In this document: piece after piece, positions 40,599-48,879 of the stretch
How positions within the stretch are numbered: the stretch's first letter is position 1
Layout: each line of letters begins with the position of its first letter
From: Holophagae bacterium
GTDB lineage: Bacteria; Acidobacteriota; Thermoanaerobaculia; Thermoanaerobaculales; Thermoanaerobaculaceae
Length of the DNA stretch: 52,968 bases
Direction: 5' to 3'
Assembly (NCBI GenBank): GCA_012516935.1
Contig: JAAYVZ010000209.1
Location: forward strand, 1 to 52,968
The notes under the pieces: model-generated
Told to the model about the DNA's origin: nothing
What the model saw: the letters and a program-made list of their open reading frames with translations, nothing else
Databases searched by the model: none
Translations under genes and position numbers: made by a program

Positions 40599-43184
40599 CA
40601 TCGGGGTGAGGCGAAGCAAGCCGCCGTCGACCTCGAGGCGCACCGTCGTGTCGTCCGCCACTTTCCCCTCCAACACCAGGACCGCCAGCGGATCCTGCAC
40701 CAGACGCTGGATCGTGCGCTTGAGCGGGCGGGCGCCGTAGTCGGGGTCGAACCCCTCGTGCGCCAGCAGCTCTTCGGCCGCCGGCGTGGCCTCGATCCGG
40801 ATGCCGCGGCCGGCCAGCAGCGCGCCGAGCCGCCCGAGCTGGATTGCGACGATCGCCCGCATGTGCTCCCGCCCCAGACGGTGGAAAACCAACGTCTCAT
40901 CCACGCGGTTGAGGAACTCGGGCCGGAAGTGCGCCCGCAGCTCTTGCTGCACCAGCTCGAGCATGCGGCTCCGCTGGTCCTCCCCCATCTCCTGGATGAC
41001 GTGAGAGGCGATATTGGAGGTCATGATCACGACCGCATTGCGGAAGTCGACCGTGCGGCCTTTGCCGTCCGTGAGCCGGCCGTCGTCGAGGATCTGCAGC
41101 AGCACGTGAAAGACGTCGGGGTGCGCCTTTTCGACCTCGTCGAGCAGCACCACCGAGTACGGGCGGCGGCGCACCGCCTCGGTGAGCTGCCCGCCCTCGT
41201 CGTAGCCGACGTACCCCGGCGGGGCGCCGATCATGCGCGAGACGGCGTGCTTTTCCATGTACTCCGACATGTCGAGCCGCACCATGGCGTGCTCGTCGTC
41301 GAAGAGGAACTCGGCCAACGCCCGTGCCAGCTCCGTCTTGCCGACGCCGGTGGGCCCGAGGAACAGGAACGACCCGACAGGGCGGTTGGGGTCCTTGAGC
41401 CCGGCACGAGCCCGGCGCACCGCCGTCGCCACTGCCGCCAGCGCGTCGTCCTGCCCCACGACCCGTGCCCGCAGGCGCTCCTCCATGTGCAGCAGCTTCG
41501 CTTTCTCGCCCTCGAGGAGCTTGGAGACCGGGATCCCGGTCCAGCGACCCACCGTCTCGGCGATCGCCTCCTCGGTGATCTCCTCGGCCAGAAACGTCCC
41601 GTGCACCGCCTGGTGGGCCTTGAGCGCCGCCGTTGCCTCCTCGAGAGCACGGTTGAGGCGCACCAGCTCACCGTAGCGAAGCTGGGCGGCCCGCTCGAGA
41701 TCACCCTGCCGTTCCGCCCGCTCGGCCGCTTCGCGGGTGCGCTCGATCTCCTCCTTGGCGGTGCGGATGCTGCCGATGAGGCGCTTTTCGGTCTGCCACG
41801 ACGCTTTGGCGGTGTCGATGCGTTCCTGCAGCTCTGCCAGCTCCCTCTCGAGCTCGTCGAGGCGCTGCCGGGAGGCTTGGTCGGGCTCCTTGGCGAGAGC
41901 GCGCTTTTCGATCTCGAGGCGCAGCGCCGTGCGCTCCCACGAGTCGATCGCGGCCGGTAGCGAGTCGATCTCCAGACGCAGCCGGGAGGCCGCCTCGTCC
42001 ACCAGGTCGATCGCCTTGTCGGGCAGGAACCGGTCGGTGATGTAGCGAGCCGAGAGCGTCGCCGCGGCAACGATCGCCGCGTCGGTGATGCGCACCCCGT
42101 GGTGCACCTCGTAGCGTTCCTTGAGACCGCGCAGGATGGCGATCGTCTCCTCAACCGAGGGCTCGCCCACCATGACCGGCTGGAAGCGCCGTTCGAGCGC
42201 CGCATCCTTCTCGATGTGCTTGCGGTACTCCGAAAGCGTCGTGGCACCGACGCAGCGGAGCTCGCCACGCGCCAGCGCCGGTTTGAGGAGGTTGGCGGCG
42301 TCGATCGCGCCTTCGGCGGCACCGGCTCCGACGAGCGTGTGCATCTCGTCGATGAACAGCACCACCTCGCCATCCGAGTCGACGACCTCCTTGATCACCG
42401 CCTTGAGACGGTCCTCGAACTCGCCGCGGTACTTGGTCCCGGCGATCAGCGCGCCCATGTCGAGCGCCACGATGCGGCGCTTGCGCAGCAGCTCCGGGAC
42501 GTCGCCAGAGGCGATCCGCTGGGCGAGCCCTTCGACGACCGCGGTCTTGCCCACCCCGGGCTCGCCGATGAGCACCGGGTTGTTCTTGGTCCGGCGGGTC
42601 AGCACCTGCATCACGCGGCGGATCTCGTCGTCGCGGCCGATCACCGGGTCGAGCTTGGACGCCCGCGCCAGCTCCGTGAGGTCGCGCCCGTACTTCTTGA
42701 GCGCCTCGAGCTTGTCTTCGGGGTTCTCGTCGGTCACGCGGTGGGAGCCGCGCAGCTCTTGGATGGCGCGCAGCAACGTGTCCTTGGTTACGCCGAAGCG
42801 CGCCAAAACCTGGGCCGCACTGCACCCGGGCAGGCCCGCAACCGCGAGCAGCAGGTGCTCGACCGAGACGTAGTCGTCCTGGAATTGGGGGGCGAGCTTG
42901 GCCGCCGCCTCCAGCACCTGGCGCAGGTCGCGCGAGGGTACGGGCTCCGACCCGCCCTGGGCGCGCGGCAGCCGCTCGAGGTCCGTCCGCAGCGCCTCCA
43001 CCACCCGACCCAGAGGCGCTCCCACCTTGGCGAGCAGCTTCGGGGCCAGCCCTTCCTCCTGCTCGAGCAATGCCTGCAACAGGTGGGCAGGCAGCACCTC
43101 GGGGTTGCCCCTCGTGGCTGCCCCCTGCACGGCCGCCCGCAGCGCCTCGGAGGCCTTGACGGTGTAGTTGGTGTTCGAAGCCAT
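40587..43184 (-). CDS. clpB: ClpB (Hsp100) disaggregase
   Basis: Full-length 865-residue ClpB, which with DnaK solubilises aggregated protein. N-domain (about 1-145), AAA-1 with GEPGVGKTA and [12 protein letters not shown], a long coiled-coil M domain (about 400-520, from [17 protein letters not shown]), AAA-2 with [11 protein letters not shown] and [13 protein letters not shown], and [13 protein letters not shown]. All nucleotide motifs are intact. Of the two adjacent ATGs, the second (43184) has GGGAG six bases upstream and gives the usual MASNTN-like start; the first (43190) abuts the Shine-Dalgarno. Promoter and inverted repeat at 43214-43251 suggest heat or stress control. Confidence 0.96.
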   Translation of the reverse strand: MASNTNYTVKASEALRAAVQGAATRGNPEVLPAHLLQALLEQEEGLAPKLLAKVGAPLGRVVEALRTDLERLPRAQGGSEPVPSRDLRQVLEAAAKLAPQFQDDYVSVEHLLLAVAGLPGCSAAQVLARFGVTKDTLLRAIQELRGSHRVTDENPEDKLEALKKYGRDLTELARASKLDPVIGRDDEIRRVMQVLTRRTKNNPVLIGEPGVGKTAVVEGLAQRIASGDVPELLRKRRIVALDMGALIAGTKYRGEFEDRLKAVIKEVVDSDGEVVLFIDEMHTLVGAGAAEGAIDAANLLKPALARGELRCVGATTLSEYRKHIEKDAALERRFQPVMVGEPSVEETIAILRGLKERYEVHHGVRITDAAIVAAATLSARYITDRFLPDKAIDLVDEAASRLRLEIDSLPAAIDSWERTALRLEIEKRALAKEPDQASRQRLDELERELAELQERIDTAKASWQTEKRLIGSIRTAKEEIERTREAAERAERQGDLERAAQLRYGELVRLNRALEEATAALKAHQAVHGTFLAEEITEEAIAETVGRWTGIPVSKLLEGEKAKLLHMEERLRARVVGQDDALAAVATAVRRARAGLKDPNRPVGSFLFLGPTGVGKTELARALAEFLFDDEHAMVRLDMSEYMEKHAVSRMIGAPPGYVGYDEGGQLTEAVRRRPYSVVLLDEVEKAHPDVFHVLLQILDDGRLTDGKGRTVDFRNAVVIMTSNIASHVIQEMGEDQRSRMLELVQQELRAHFRPEFLNRVDETLVFHRLGREHMRAIVAIQLGRLGALLAGRGIRIEATPAAEELLAHEGFDPDYGARPLKRTIQRLVQDPLAVLVLEGKVADDTTVRLEVDGGLLRLTPMPSE

Positions 43185-43502
43185 ATGCATCTCCCTGTCG
43201 GTAGCCCGCTGCCGACACGCTCAACATAAAATCTGCGTGTCTTATTGTCAAGAGTAAATCATATCAATGCTCGACGAACTTGCGTGTAGTAGACGCATAT
43301 TTAGTCTTCACCGCACCTCTGAGGAGAGGGGCACCGGTGAGGGACCCCAGGCACCGGCCTCGAGCGCGCGCCACGCCCAGCCGGTACGAGGCTGGAGGGC
43401 TGGCGGGCTTGACCGTGCAGGGGGCGAGCCGCACAATGCCGGCCACGATCCTCCGTCGCAAAGCCTTCGCGCGGCGGCGAGAAAAGGCAGGAGGTGGCGT
43501 TC
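43185..43502. other. clpB-OPT divergent regulatory region
   Basis: 318 bases including a comparatively AT-rich core (43221-43310). Besides the clpB promoter it holds another TGCGTGT (43281-43287) facing AGACGCA (43291-43297). A weak plus-strand promoter for the OPT gene, TTGCGT (43280-43285), 16 bases, TAGTCT (43302-43307), is possible. Confidence 0.4.
43214..43251 (-). promoter_or_regulatory. clpB promoter overlapped by an inverted repeat
   Basis: On the minus strand TTGACA (43246-43251), 17 bases, TATGTT (43223-43228). An exact inverted repeat GACACGC (43214-43220) / GCGTGTC (43235-43241) with 14 bases between brackets the -10 box, a good position for an operator. It is not CIRCE (TTAGCACTC) and not HAIR (CTTGAGT). 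Confidence 0.6.
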
Positions 43503-45551
43503 ATGAGCGACAAGAAGTTCACCCCCTTCGTGCCCGCCCACGTGACCCAGTCGGAGTTCACGCTGCGGGCACTCCTCATCGGTCTCGGCATGTGCGTGGT
43601 CCTGGGGGCGGCCAACGCCTACCTGGGCCTGCGCGCCGGCATGACGATCGCCGCGACCTACCCGGCGGCGGTCATCGGCATGGCGTTGCTGCGCATCGGC
43701 CGCGGCTCGATCCTCGAGGAGAACTTCGCCCGGACCGTCGGCTCGATCGGTGAGTCGGTCGCGGCGGGCGCGATCTTCACGATTCCCGCGTTCGTGATCC
43801 TGCAGCTCTGGCACTTCGACCGCGAGCACATGCTGAAGGAGTACTTCCTGGCTTCGGCGCTCATGGTCCTGGGCGGCATTTTGGGCATCATGTTCGTGAC
43901 CATCCTCCGCCGCGTCATGGTCGAGGACCCGACGCTGCCGTTCCCCGAGTCGGTGGCTGCCTCGGAGATCCACAAAGCCGGGCAGAAAGGGGCCGAGGCG
44001 GCGCTCCAGCTCTTCCGGGCGATGGCCGTGGGCGCCGTCGTGCGGTGCCTCGACGCTTTGGGGATCTTCAGATCCTCGAATGACTTCCATATTGCCGTCG
44101 GGAAGCTCAAGGACGGCTTCGTGCGCTTGGGACTGACCGGCGATGCCAAGAAGATCTCGGTCGGCGGCGTATCCACCTTCTCGGCGCCCGCCGTGACACC
44201 TGCCTACCTCGGCGTCGGCTACATCATCGGCCCAGAGCTCGCGGCGCTGAACTTTGCCGGCGGCCTGCTCGCCTGGGGGCTGTTCGTACCAATGCTGATC
44301 TTCTTCCTCGGACCGTCGATGATCGCTGGCTACACCGACGCCAACGGCGTGCAGAACTGGGCCGAGCTGGTTTCTGAACTGTACCGCTTCGTCGTCCGCC
44401 CGATCGCCGTGGGCGGCATGTTGGTCGGCGCCTGCTACACCCTCTACCGGATGCGCGCGCGCCTCGCTGCCGGGCTGCGGCGCTCGATCGCCGACGTCAG
44501 AAAGTCGGCCGTCGCCGAGGCGCCGACCGAGCGCACCGAGCTCGACCTTTCCTTCAAGTCCGTCCTGCTCGGGATCGCGGCCATCATCTGTGCGATGGTC
44601 GCGGTGTACTACCTGTTCACCGGCGCCCTCGTGCCAGCCATCGTGGCCGCCCTGGTCATGGTGATCACCGGCTTTTTCTTCGCCGCGGTGTCGGGCAACT
44701 TGGTCGGCACCATCGGCTCGTCCAACAACCCTTTGTCGGGCCTGACGCTTGCCACGACGATCGTGGCGGCGCTCACCATGGTCATCATCGGCGCCAAGGG
44801 CACCGAGGGCGTGGCGGCCGTGCTCGCCGTCGCGGCGATCGGCTGCGTCTCGGCGGCGGTCGCCGGAGAGATGCTGCAGGACCTCAAGGTCGGGCACATT
44901 CTTGGCGGCACCCCCTGGAAGATGCAGATCGGTGACATCATCGGCGTGGTCGTGGCCGGCCTCGTTATGTTCTTTCCCCTCTACATGATGTATACGTCGG
45001 ACGTGGCCCAGTTCGGGGCGGCCGGCGGGTTCGGCGGCCGCACCTACCCAGCGCCGCAAGCTGGGCTCATGGCCGCCCTGTCACAGGGGATCGTCGGCGG
45101 CGAGATGGCGTGGCCGCTGGTGCTGGTCGGCATCGCCATGGGCGTTTCCCTCATCCTCATCAAGGTCCGCTCGCCCATGCTGTTCTCGGTCGGCATGTAC
45201 CTTCCGCTCGAGACGACGTTCGCCATCTTCGTCGGCGGTGTGGTGCGGGGGATCACGGACAAGATCCGCGACAAGCGTGGCTACAACGACGCCCAGAGGG
45301 CCCGCGTCGAGAACGCTGGCGTGCTCGCCGCCTCGGGCCTGATCGCCGGCGAGGCGCTCATGGGCCTGTTCGTCGCTGCCGTCGTCGGCCTGCGTGCCGA
45401 GCACGCTTTCTGGAACGTGCCGCAGCTCGCCACGCTCGCTCCCTGGCTCGCCCTCCCGGTGGCTGCCTTCCTCATCTGGTACCTCATTGCCATCCCGCTG
45501 CGCAAGGCCGGCGCCGCCGACGAGCCCGCACCTCCCACGGCGGTGATGTAG
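43503..45551 (+). CDS. OPT-family oligopeptide transporter
   Basis: A 682-residue inner-membrane transporter of the OPT superfamily, which imports small peptides or metal-chelate complexes. Features: N-terminal SEFTLRALLIGLGMCVVLGAANAYLGLRAGMTIAATYPAAVIGM, LPFPESVAASEIHKAG, SSNNPLSGLTLATTIV, and about 14-16 hydrophobic helices throughout. AGGAGG lies eight bases before ATG 43503. It is divergent from clpB and followed by terminator-like hairpins. Specificity unknown. Confidence 0.93.
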   Translation: MSDKKFTPFVPAHVTQSEFTLRALLIGLGMCVVLGAANAYLGLRAGMTIAATYPAAVIGMALLRIGRGSILEENFARTVGSIGESVAAGAIFTIPAFVILQLWHFDREHMLKEYFLASALMVLGGILGIMFVTILRRVMVEDPTLPFPESVAASEIHKAGQKGAEAALQLFRAMAVGAVVRCLDALGIFRSSNDFHIAVGKLKDGFVRLGLTGDAKKISVGGVSTFSAPAVTPAYLGVGYIIGPELAALNFAGGLLAWGLFVPMLIFFLGPSMIAGYTDANGVQNWAELVSELYRFVVRPIAVGGMLVGACYTLYRMRARLAAGLRRSIADVRKSAVAEAPTERTELDLSFKSVLLGIAAIICAMVAVYYLFTGALVPAIVAALVMVITGFFFAAVSGNLVGTIGSSNNPLSGLTLATTIVAALTMVIIGAKGTEGVAAVLAVAAIGCVSAAVAGEMLQDLKVGHILGGTPWKMQIGDIIGVVVAGLVMFFPLYMMYTSDVAQFGAAGGFGGRTYPAPQAGLMAALSQGIVGGEMAWPLVLVGIAMGVSLILIKVRSPMLFSVGMYLPLETTFAIFVGGVVRGITDKIRDKRGYNDAQRARVENAGVLAASGLIAGEALMGLFVAAVVGLRAEHAFWNVPQLATLAPWLALPVAAFLIWYLIAIPLRKAGAADEPAPPTAVM

Positions 45552-45558
45552 CGACCAC

Positions 45559-45585
45559 CGCGGTCTGGGGACCGCGATCCAGACC
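45559..45585 (+). terminator. Overlapping alternative hairpins after the OPT gene
   Basis: CGCGGTC/GACCGCG (45559-45565, 45570-45576) and GGTCTGG/CCAGACC (45562-45568, 45579-45585) share bases, so only one can form at a time. They begin eight bases after the stop codon. Confidence 0.35.
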
Positions 45586-45600
45586 CAGACACCCAGCGAT

Positions 45601-45629
45601 CCGCCCGTCCCGCTGTCAGGGGCGGGCGG
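45601..45629 (+). terminator. GC-rich terminator-like hairpin of the OPT gene
   Basis: An 11-base stem (45601-45611 with 45619-45629, one G-U pair) and a seven-base loop GCTGTCA. No U-run follows. Confidence 0.45.
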
Positions 45630-45999
45630 ACCGCGTTCAGCCATGCCCCGCTCGGACCGGCGGACCCCCGTGCCTCACGGAAGGTTCGACACTCCCCGGA
45701 ACAATGGCGTACGCAGGTGGTGATCCGGATCCGTCCGGGAACCGATCGGACGCCGCGGTGCGAGATCGGCCAAAGCCCCGAGCGTGCGCCTCGAGGTTAC
45801 TCGGGCTCAAAAGTCGCTATCCTTATCACAATGGCAGTGGGGCGAAGGCACCGGAAGCGACCAGCGGCAGCGGGTGTGGCCGGAAGCCGAGTCGACGACC
45901 TCGTTCAGCCAGGGCCGACCCCCAGTGGGGACCTGACCCGCAGTGGACGATCGGCCACAGAGGTTTATGGTGGTCATGGCGAGCCGAAAGAGGTGAGCA

Positions 46000-48561
46000 A
46001 TGCACGATGACGCTTGGTCGGACATTCTGGATTCGCTCGAAGAACCGGTCCTGGTGATCGGTGCGAGCTGGCAGGTCGAGCGCGCCAACGACGCCATGCG
46101 ACGGTGGATGGCACGCGCCGGCGTCGATATCGAGCCCCTCCCGCGCAGGCTCGGCGATCTTGCCGGTGGCCTCGGTGCCGGGACGAAGGAAATGGTCGCC
46201 GCTGTGCTCGCGGGCGAGCCGGAACGAACCAAGGTCGAGGTCACACAAATCGGCCCGCGCCTGATCTGGCTGCGCACCCGTGTCGGGCCAGCAGCACACT
46301 CGTCGTCAGGCGCGAGGGCCGTAGTCCAGCTCCGCGACGTGACCGACGAGACACGCGCCGAGCACCTGCTCCGGATCAAGGACGCGGCTCTCGAAGCGAG
46401 CCCTGTCGCACAGGGGTACGTGGATCGCGATGGGGTCGTGCTGTTCGCCAATCAGGCGCTGCGCAGCCTGTTGGGGGTGACGCACGCGAGCGAGCTCAGC
46501 GGCAGGAGATTCGAGAGCTTCTGGCAAGCACCCGACCTGGCACGCGCTGTCCTGGCAGCGGTCACCAAGGGGGAATCGTGGCAGGGTGAGCTCACCATGC
46601 GCCGCTCCGATGGAGTCCTGGTCGCGACCTCTCTGGCTGCCCGCCCCGCTGTCGGGGGCGGCGGCGCGGCAGGCGTCGTCGTGTTCACGGTCGTGGACCT
46701 CACCGAACGAGTCCAGATCGAGGAAGCTCTCGGCGAGAGCGAGGCCACCACACGCGTCCTCCTGACCGCCAACCCCGATCCCGTCTACCTTCTCGACGAG
46801 GCGGGACAGGTGCTGGCCCTGAACCCGGCCGCACCGCAGGCTTTAGGGCAATCCGCCGAGGCCGTTCTCGGCTCCACCCTCGCACGCTGCTTGCCGGACG
46901 AAAGTGGTGAGCTCCTCACTACCCACCTCGCGCTCGCCCGAGCGACTCGCCGACTTGTCCGCTACGAGGACTCGTACGAGGGCCGCGACTACGACCACTC
47001 GATCGTGCCGGTGAGCGACGGACTCGGTGGTGTCGCTCGGCTCGCGCTGTTCTCACGCGATGTCACGGAACGCAAGGCGGCGGAAAACGCCCTGACGACG
47101 ACCAACCGAATGCTCACGGCGCTGATCGAGGCGTCTCCGCTCCCGATCGTGGCCCTGACACCGCAGCAGCGGGTGACGCTCTGGAACCGGTCAGCAGAAG
47201 CCCTCTACGGGTGGACCGAGCAGGAGGCCGGAGGTCGTCTGCACCCCGGCGTGCCCGAGCGGGAGGTCAAGACCTACCGGGCGCTGCTGGCGGCAGCGAT
47301 TCGTGGCGAAAGTGCCGGGGGCGTCGAGCAAACCCGGCTCAGCAAGGATGGCCGGTCCATCCAGACCGTGCTGTACCTCGCCCCCCTGTACGATGTCAAC
47401 GGGCAGGTGACCGGGGCGATGGAGATCGCAGAGGACATCACCGAGCGCAAGCGCATGCAGGAGCACCTGCTCGACGGGCAAAAAATGGAGGCTCTTGGCC
47501 GCATGGCGGCGGGTTTCGGCCACAACCTCAACAACCTGCTGCAGTCAAATCTCGGGCTGGCGCAGGTGCTGCGAGAGCGCTACCGTGACTCCGATCGGGT
47601 CTTGCAGTGCGCGGACGAGCTCGAGCAGCTCGCGCGACGTGGCGCGACGATCCTCCGCCAGCTCCTGCTCTTCGCCCGGCACGTCCCGTCCAGCCCCGAG
47701 CCGCTCGACCTCAACAGCCTGATCCGAGAAACCCGCGACCTCGCGCGCACCACGCTCCCGGCCAACATTCACGTTGAGCTCGAGCTCAGCCCCGGGGTGC
47801 TGCCGGTCGAGGCGGACCGGGAGAAGCTGCTGCATGCGATCTCCAATCTCGTCGCCAGCGGTGCCGAATCGATGCCCGACGGCGGCCGCATGACGATTGC
47901 ATCATCCGCCGTGGGTGCCGACGCCGCGGTCACGATCCGGAGCTTCGGGCGAGGCATCGATCCCGAGGCGTTGCCTCACATCTTCGAGCCATTTTTCCTC
48001 GTGCGTGACAAGCCATCCGGGAGCGGCCTCGACCTCGCGGTCGCACGCGAGATCATCATGCAGGCAGGTGGCAGAGTCGAGGTCGAGAACCTTCCCACCG
48101 GCGGTAGCGCCTTCCACCTCAGCCTCCCGCTCGGCGACGCCGAGGCGCTGCGGGCGGATGGGTTCGAGGACCTCGGCATCGGAGCGGAGGCTCGCGGGGG
48201 CGGGGAGCGCCTGTTGATCGTCGAGGACGAGCACACGGCGCGCGAGGTCTTCGCGGAGGTGTTGACCAGCCTCGGATACGAGGTCGTGGCCGTCGCCTCG
48301 GGCGAGGAAGCCGGCACCCTGCCGCAAGACCCACCGTTCGACCTTCTGCTCTCGGACCTCGTGCTACCAGGCGCCTCTGGCATGGACCTGGCGTTGGGTC
48401 TCAAGGACCGCTGGCCCAACCTGAAGATCGTCCTGATGTCCGGGTACTTGACCACCGAGACGATCGGAGCCTTGGCCCTGGTTCGCGGTCGCTTCCTCCA
48501 GAAACCGTTCGACATGGACACACTGGCACGCGAGCTCCGTGCGGCGCTGGACGCGCAGTGA
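46000..48561 (+). CDS. Soluble hybrid histidine kinase with four PAS-like domains and degenerate ATPase site
   Basis: An 853-residue cytoplasmic protein without membrane helices. PAS-like domains at about 10-115, 125-245, 250-365 and 370-485, each ending in a D(V/L/I)T(D/E)-type motif. HisKA with His508 (GFGHNLNNLLQ), an ATPase-like domain (about 600-705) and a receiver (735-853) with Asp786 (SDLVLPG). In the ATPase domain the N-box Asn is Ser620 (NLVASGAESM) and the G1-box Asp-Asn is Ser648-Phe649 (RSFGRGI), residues normally needed for ATP-Mg binding. GSGLDLAVAREI remains. It may therefore lack kinase activity and act as a phosphatase, relay or scaffold. AGAGGTGA precedes ATG 46000. Confidence 0.85.
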   Translation: MHDDAWSDILDSLEEPVLVIGASWQVERANDAMRRWMARAGVDIEPLPRRLGDLAGGLGAGTKEMVAAVLAGEPERTKVEVTQIGPRLIWLRTRVGPAAHSSSGARAVVQLRDVTDETRAEHLLRIKDAALEASPVAQGYVDRDGVVLFANQALRSLLGVTHASELSGRRFESFWQAPDLARAVLAAVTKGESWQGELTMRRSDGVLVATSLAARPAVGGGGAAGVVVFTVVDLTERVQIEEALGESEATTRVLLTANPDPVYLLDEAGQVLALNPAAPQALGQSAEAVLGSTLARCLPDESGELLTTHLALARATRRLVRYEDSYEGRDYDHSIVPVSDGLGGVARLALFSRDVTERKAAENALTTTNRMLTALIEASPLPIVALTPQQRVTLWNRSAEALYGWTEQEAGGRLHPGVPEREVKTYRALLAAAIRGESAGGVEQTRLSKDGRSIQTVLYLAPLYDVNGQVTGAMEIAEDITERKRMQEHLLDGQKMEALGRMAAGFGHNLNNLLQSNLGLAQVLRERYRDSDRVLQCADELEQLARRGATILRQLLLFARHVPSSPEPLDLNSLIRETRDLARTTLPANIHVELELSPGVLPVEADREKLLHAISNLVASGAESMPDGGRMTIASSAVGADAAVTIRSFGRGIDPEALPHIFEPFFLVRDKPSGSGLDLAVAREIIMQAGGRVEVENLPTGGSAFHLSLPLGDAEALRADGFEDLGIGAEARGGGERLLIVEDEHTAREVFAEVLTSLGYEVVAVASGEEAGTLPQDPPFDLLLSDLVLPGASGMDLALGLKDRWPNLKIVLMSGYLTTETIGALALVRGRFLQKPFDMDTLARELRAALDAQ

Positions 48562-48879
48562 GCGAGCGCGCGCACCGCAACGGCGGTCGCAAAGACGCTC
48601 TGGCCGGTTGACAGCGGGTTCCGATTTCGGCTTTCTATCTCGTCTCGCCCGTTCTGGCCTCCGAGCCTGGAGGTCTTTGTGGAGCGCGCCGCAACCCGCG
48701 ACCGGAAGCGCTCACCGGCGCAAGGACGGCGATGATGTGAACATCATCCTCGATGCCATACGAGTGCGAGCCCAGCGCTTCCGTGTGGGAGCGCCGGAAG
48801 CCCCGGTCGTTCGCCGCCCTCGCTGCAACCAGGTACCGAGCCCGGGGTGGCGCCGTCAGCGCCCGTTTTTCGATGGCGC
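48562..48879. other. Region between the two convergent hybrid kinases
   Basis: 318 bases. A perfect palindrome lies at 48731-48748. TTGACA occurs at 48607-48612 but no good -10 follows. On the minus strand an 82-codon GTG frame (48635-48883) overlaps the kinase stop as GTGA, the local coupling style, but its Arg/Ala-rich sequence has no recognisable domain, so I do not call it. Confidence 0.35.
48731..48748. repeat. Perfect short palindrome GATGATGT-GA-ACATCATC
   Basis: Two eight-base arms around GA. It is less GC-rich than its surroundings and located between convergent stops. Could be a protein-binding site or a bidirectional terminator stem; no U-tract. Confidence 0.4.

Larger units (their letters stand above)
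45552..45999. other. Intergenic region downstream of the OPT gene
   Basis: 448 bases. Holds the hairpins at 45559-45585 and 45601-45629. A 97-codon plus-strand frame at 45717-46010 has no Shine-Dalgarno, no recognisable domain, and overlaps the start of the next gene, so it is not called. No clear promoter for the hybrid kinase was found. Confidence 0.4.

Noticed and set aside
42099-43229. 376-codon plus-strand frame inside clpB
   Set aside because: Mirror of clpB codon bias; ClpB motifs are unambiguous on the minus strand.
43308-45059. 583-codon minus-strand frame opposite the OPT gene
   Set aside because: His/Asp/Arg-rich antisense translation of a membrane protein; no start signal or domain.
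45717-46010. 97-codon frame upstream of the hybrid kinase
   Set aside because: No ribosome-binding site, composition unlike neighbouring proteins, overlaps the start of a well-supported gene.
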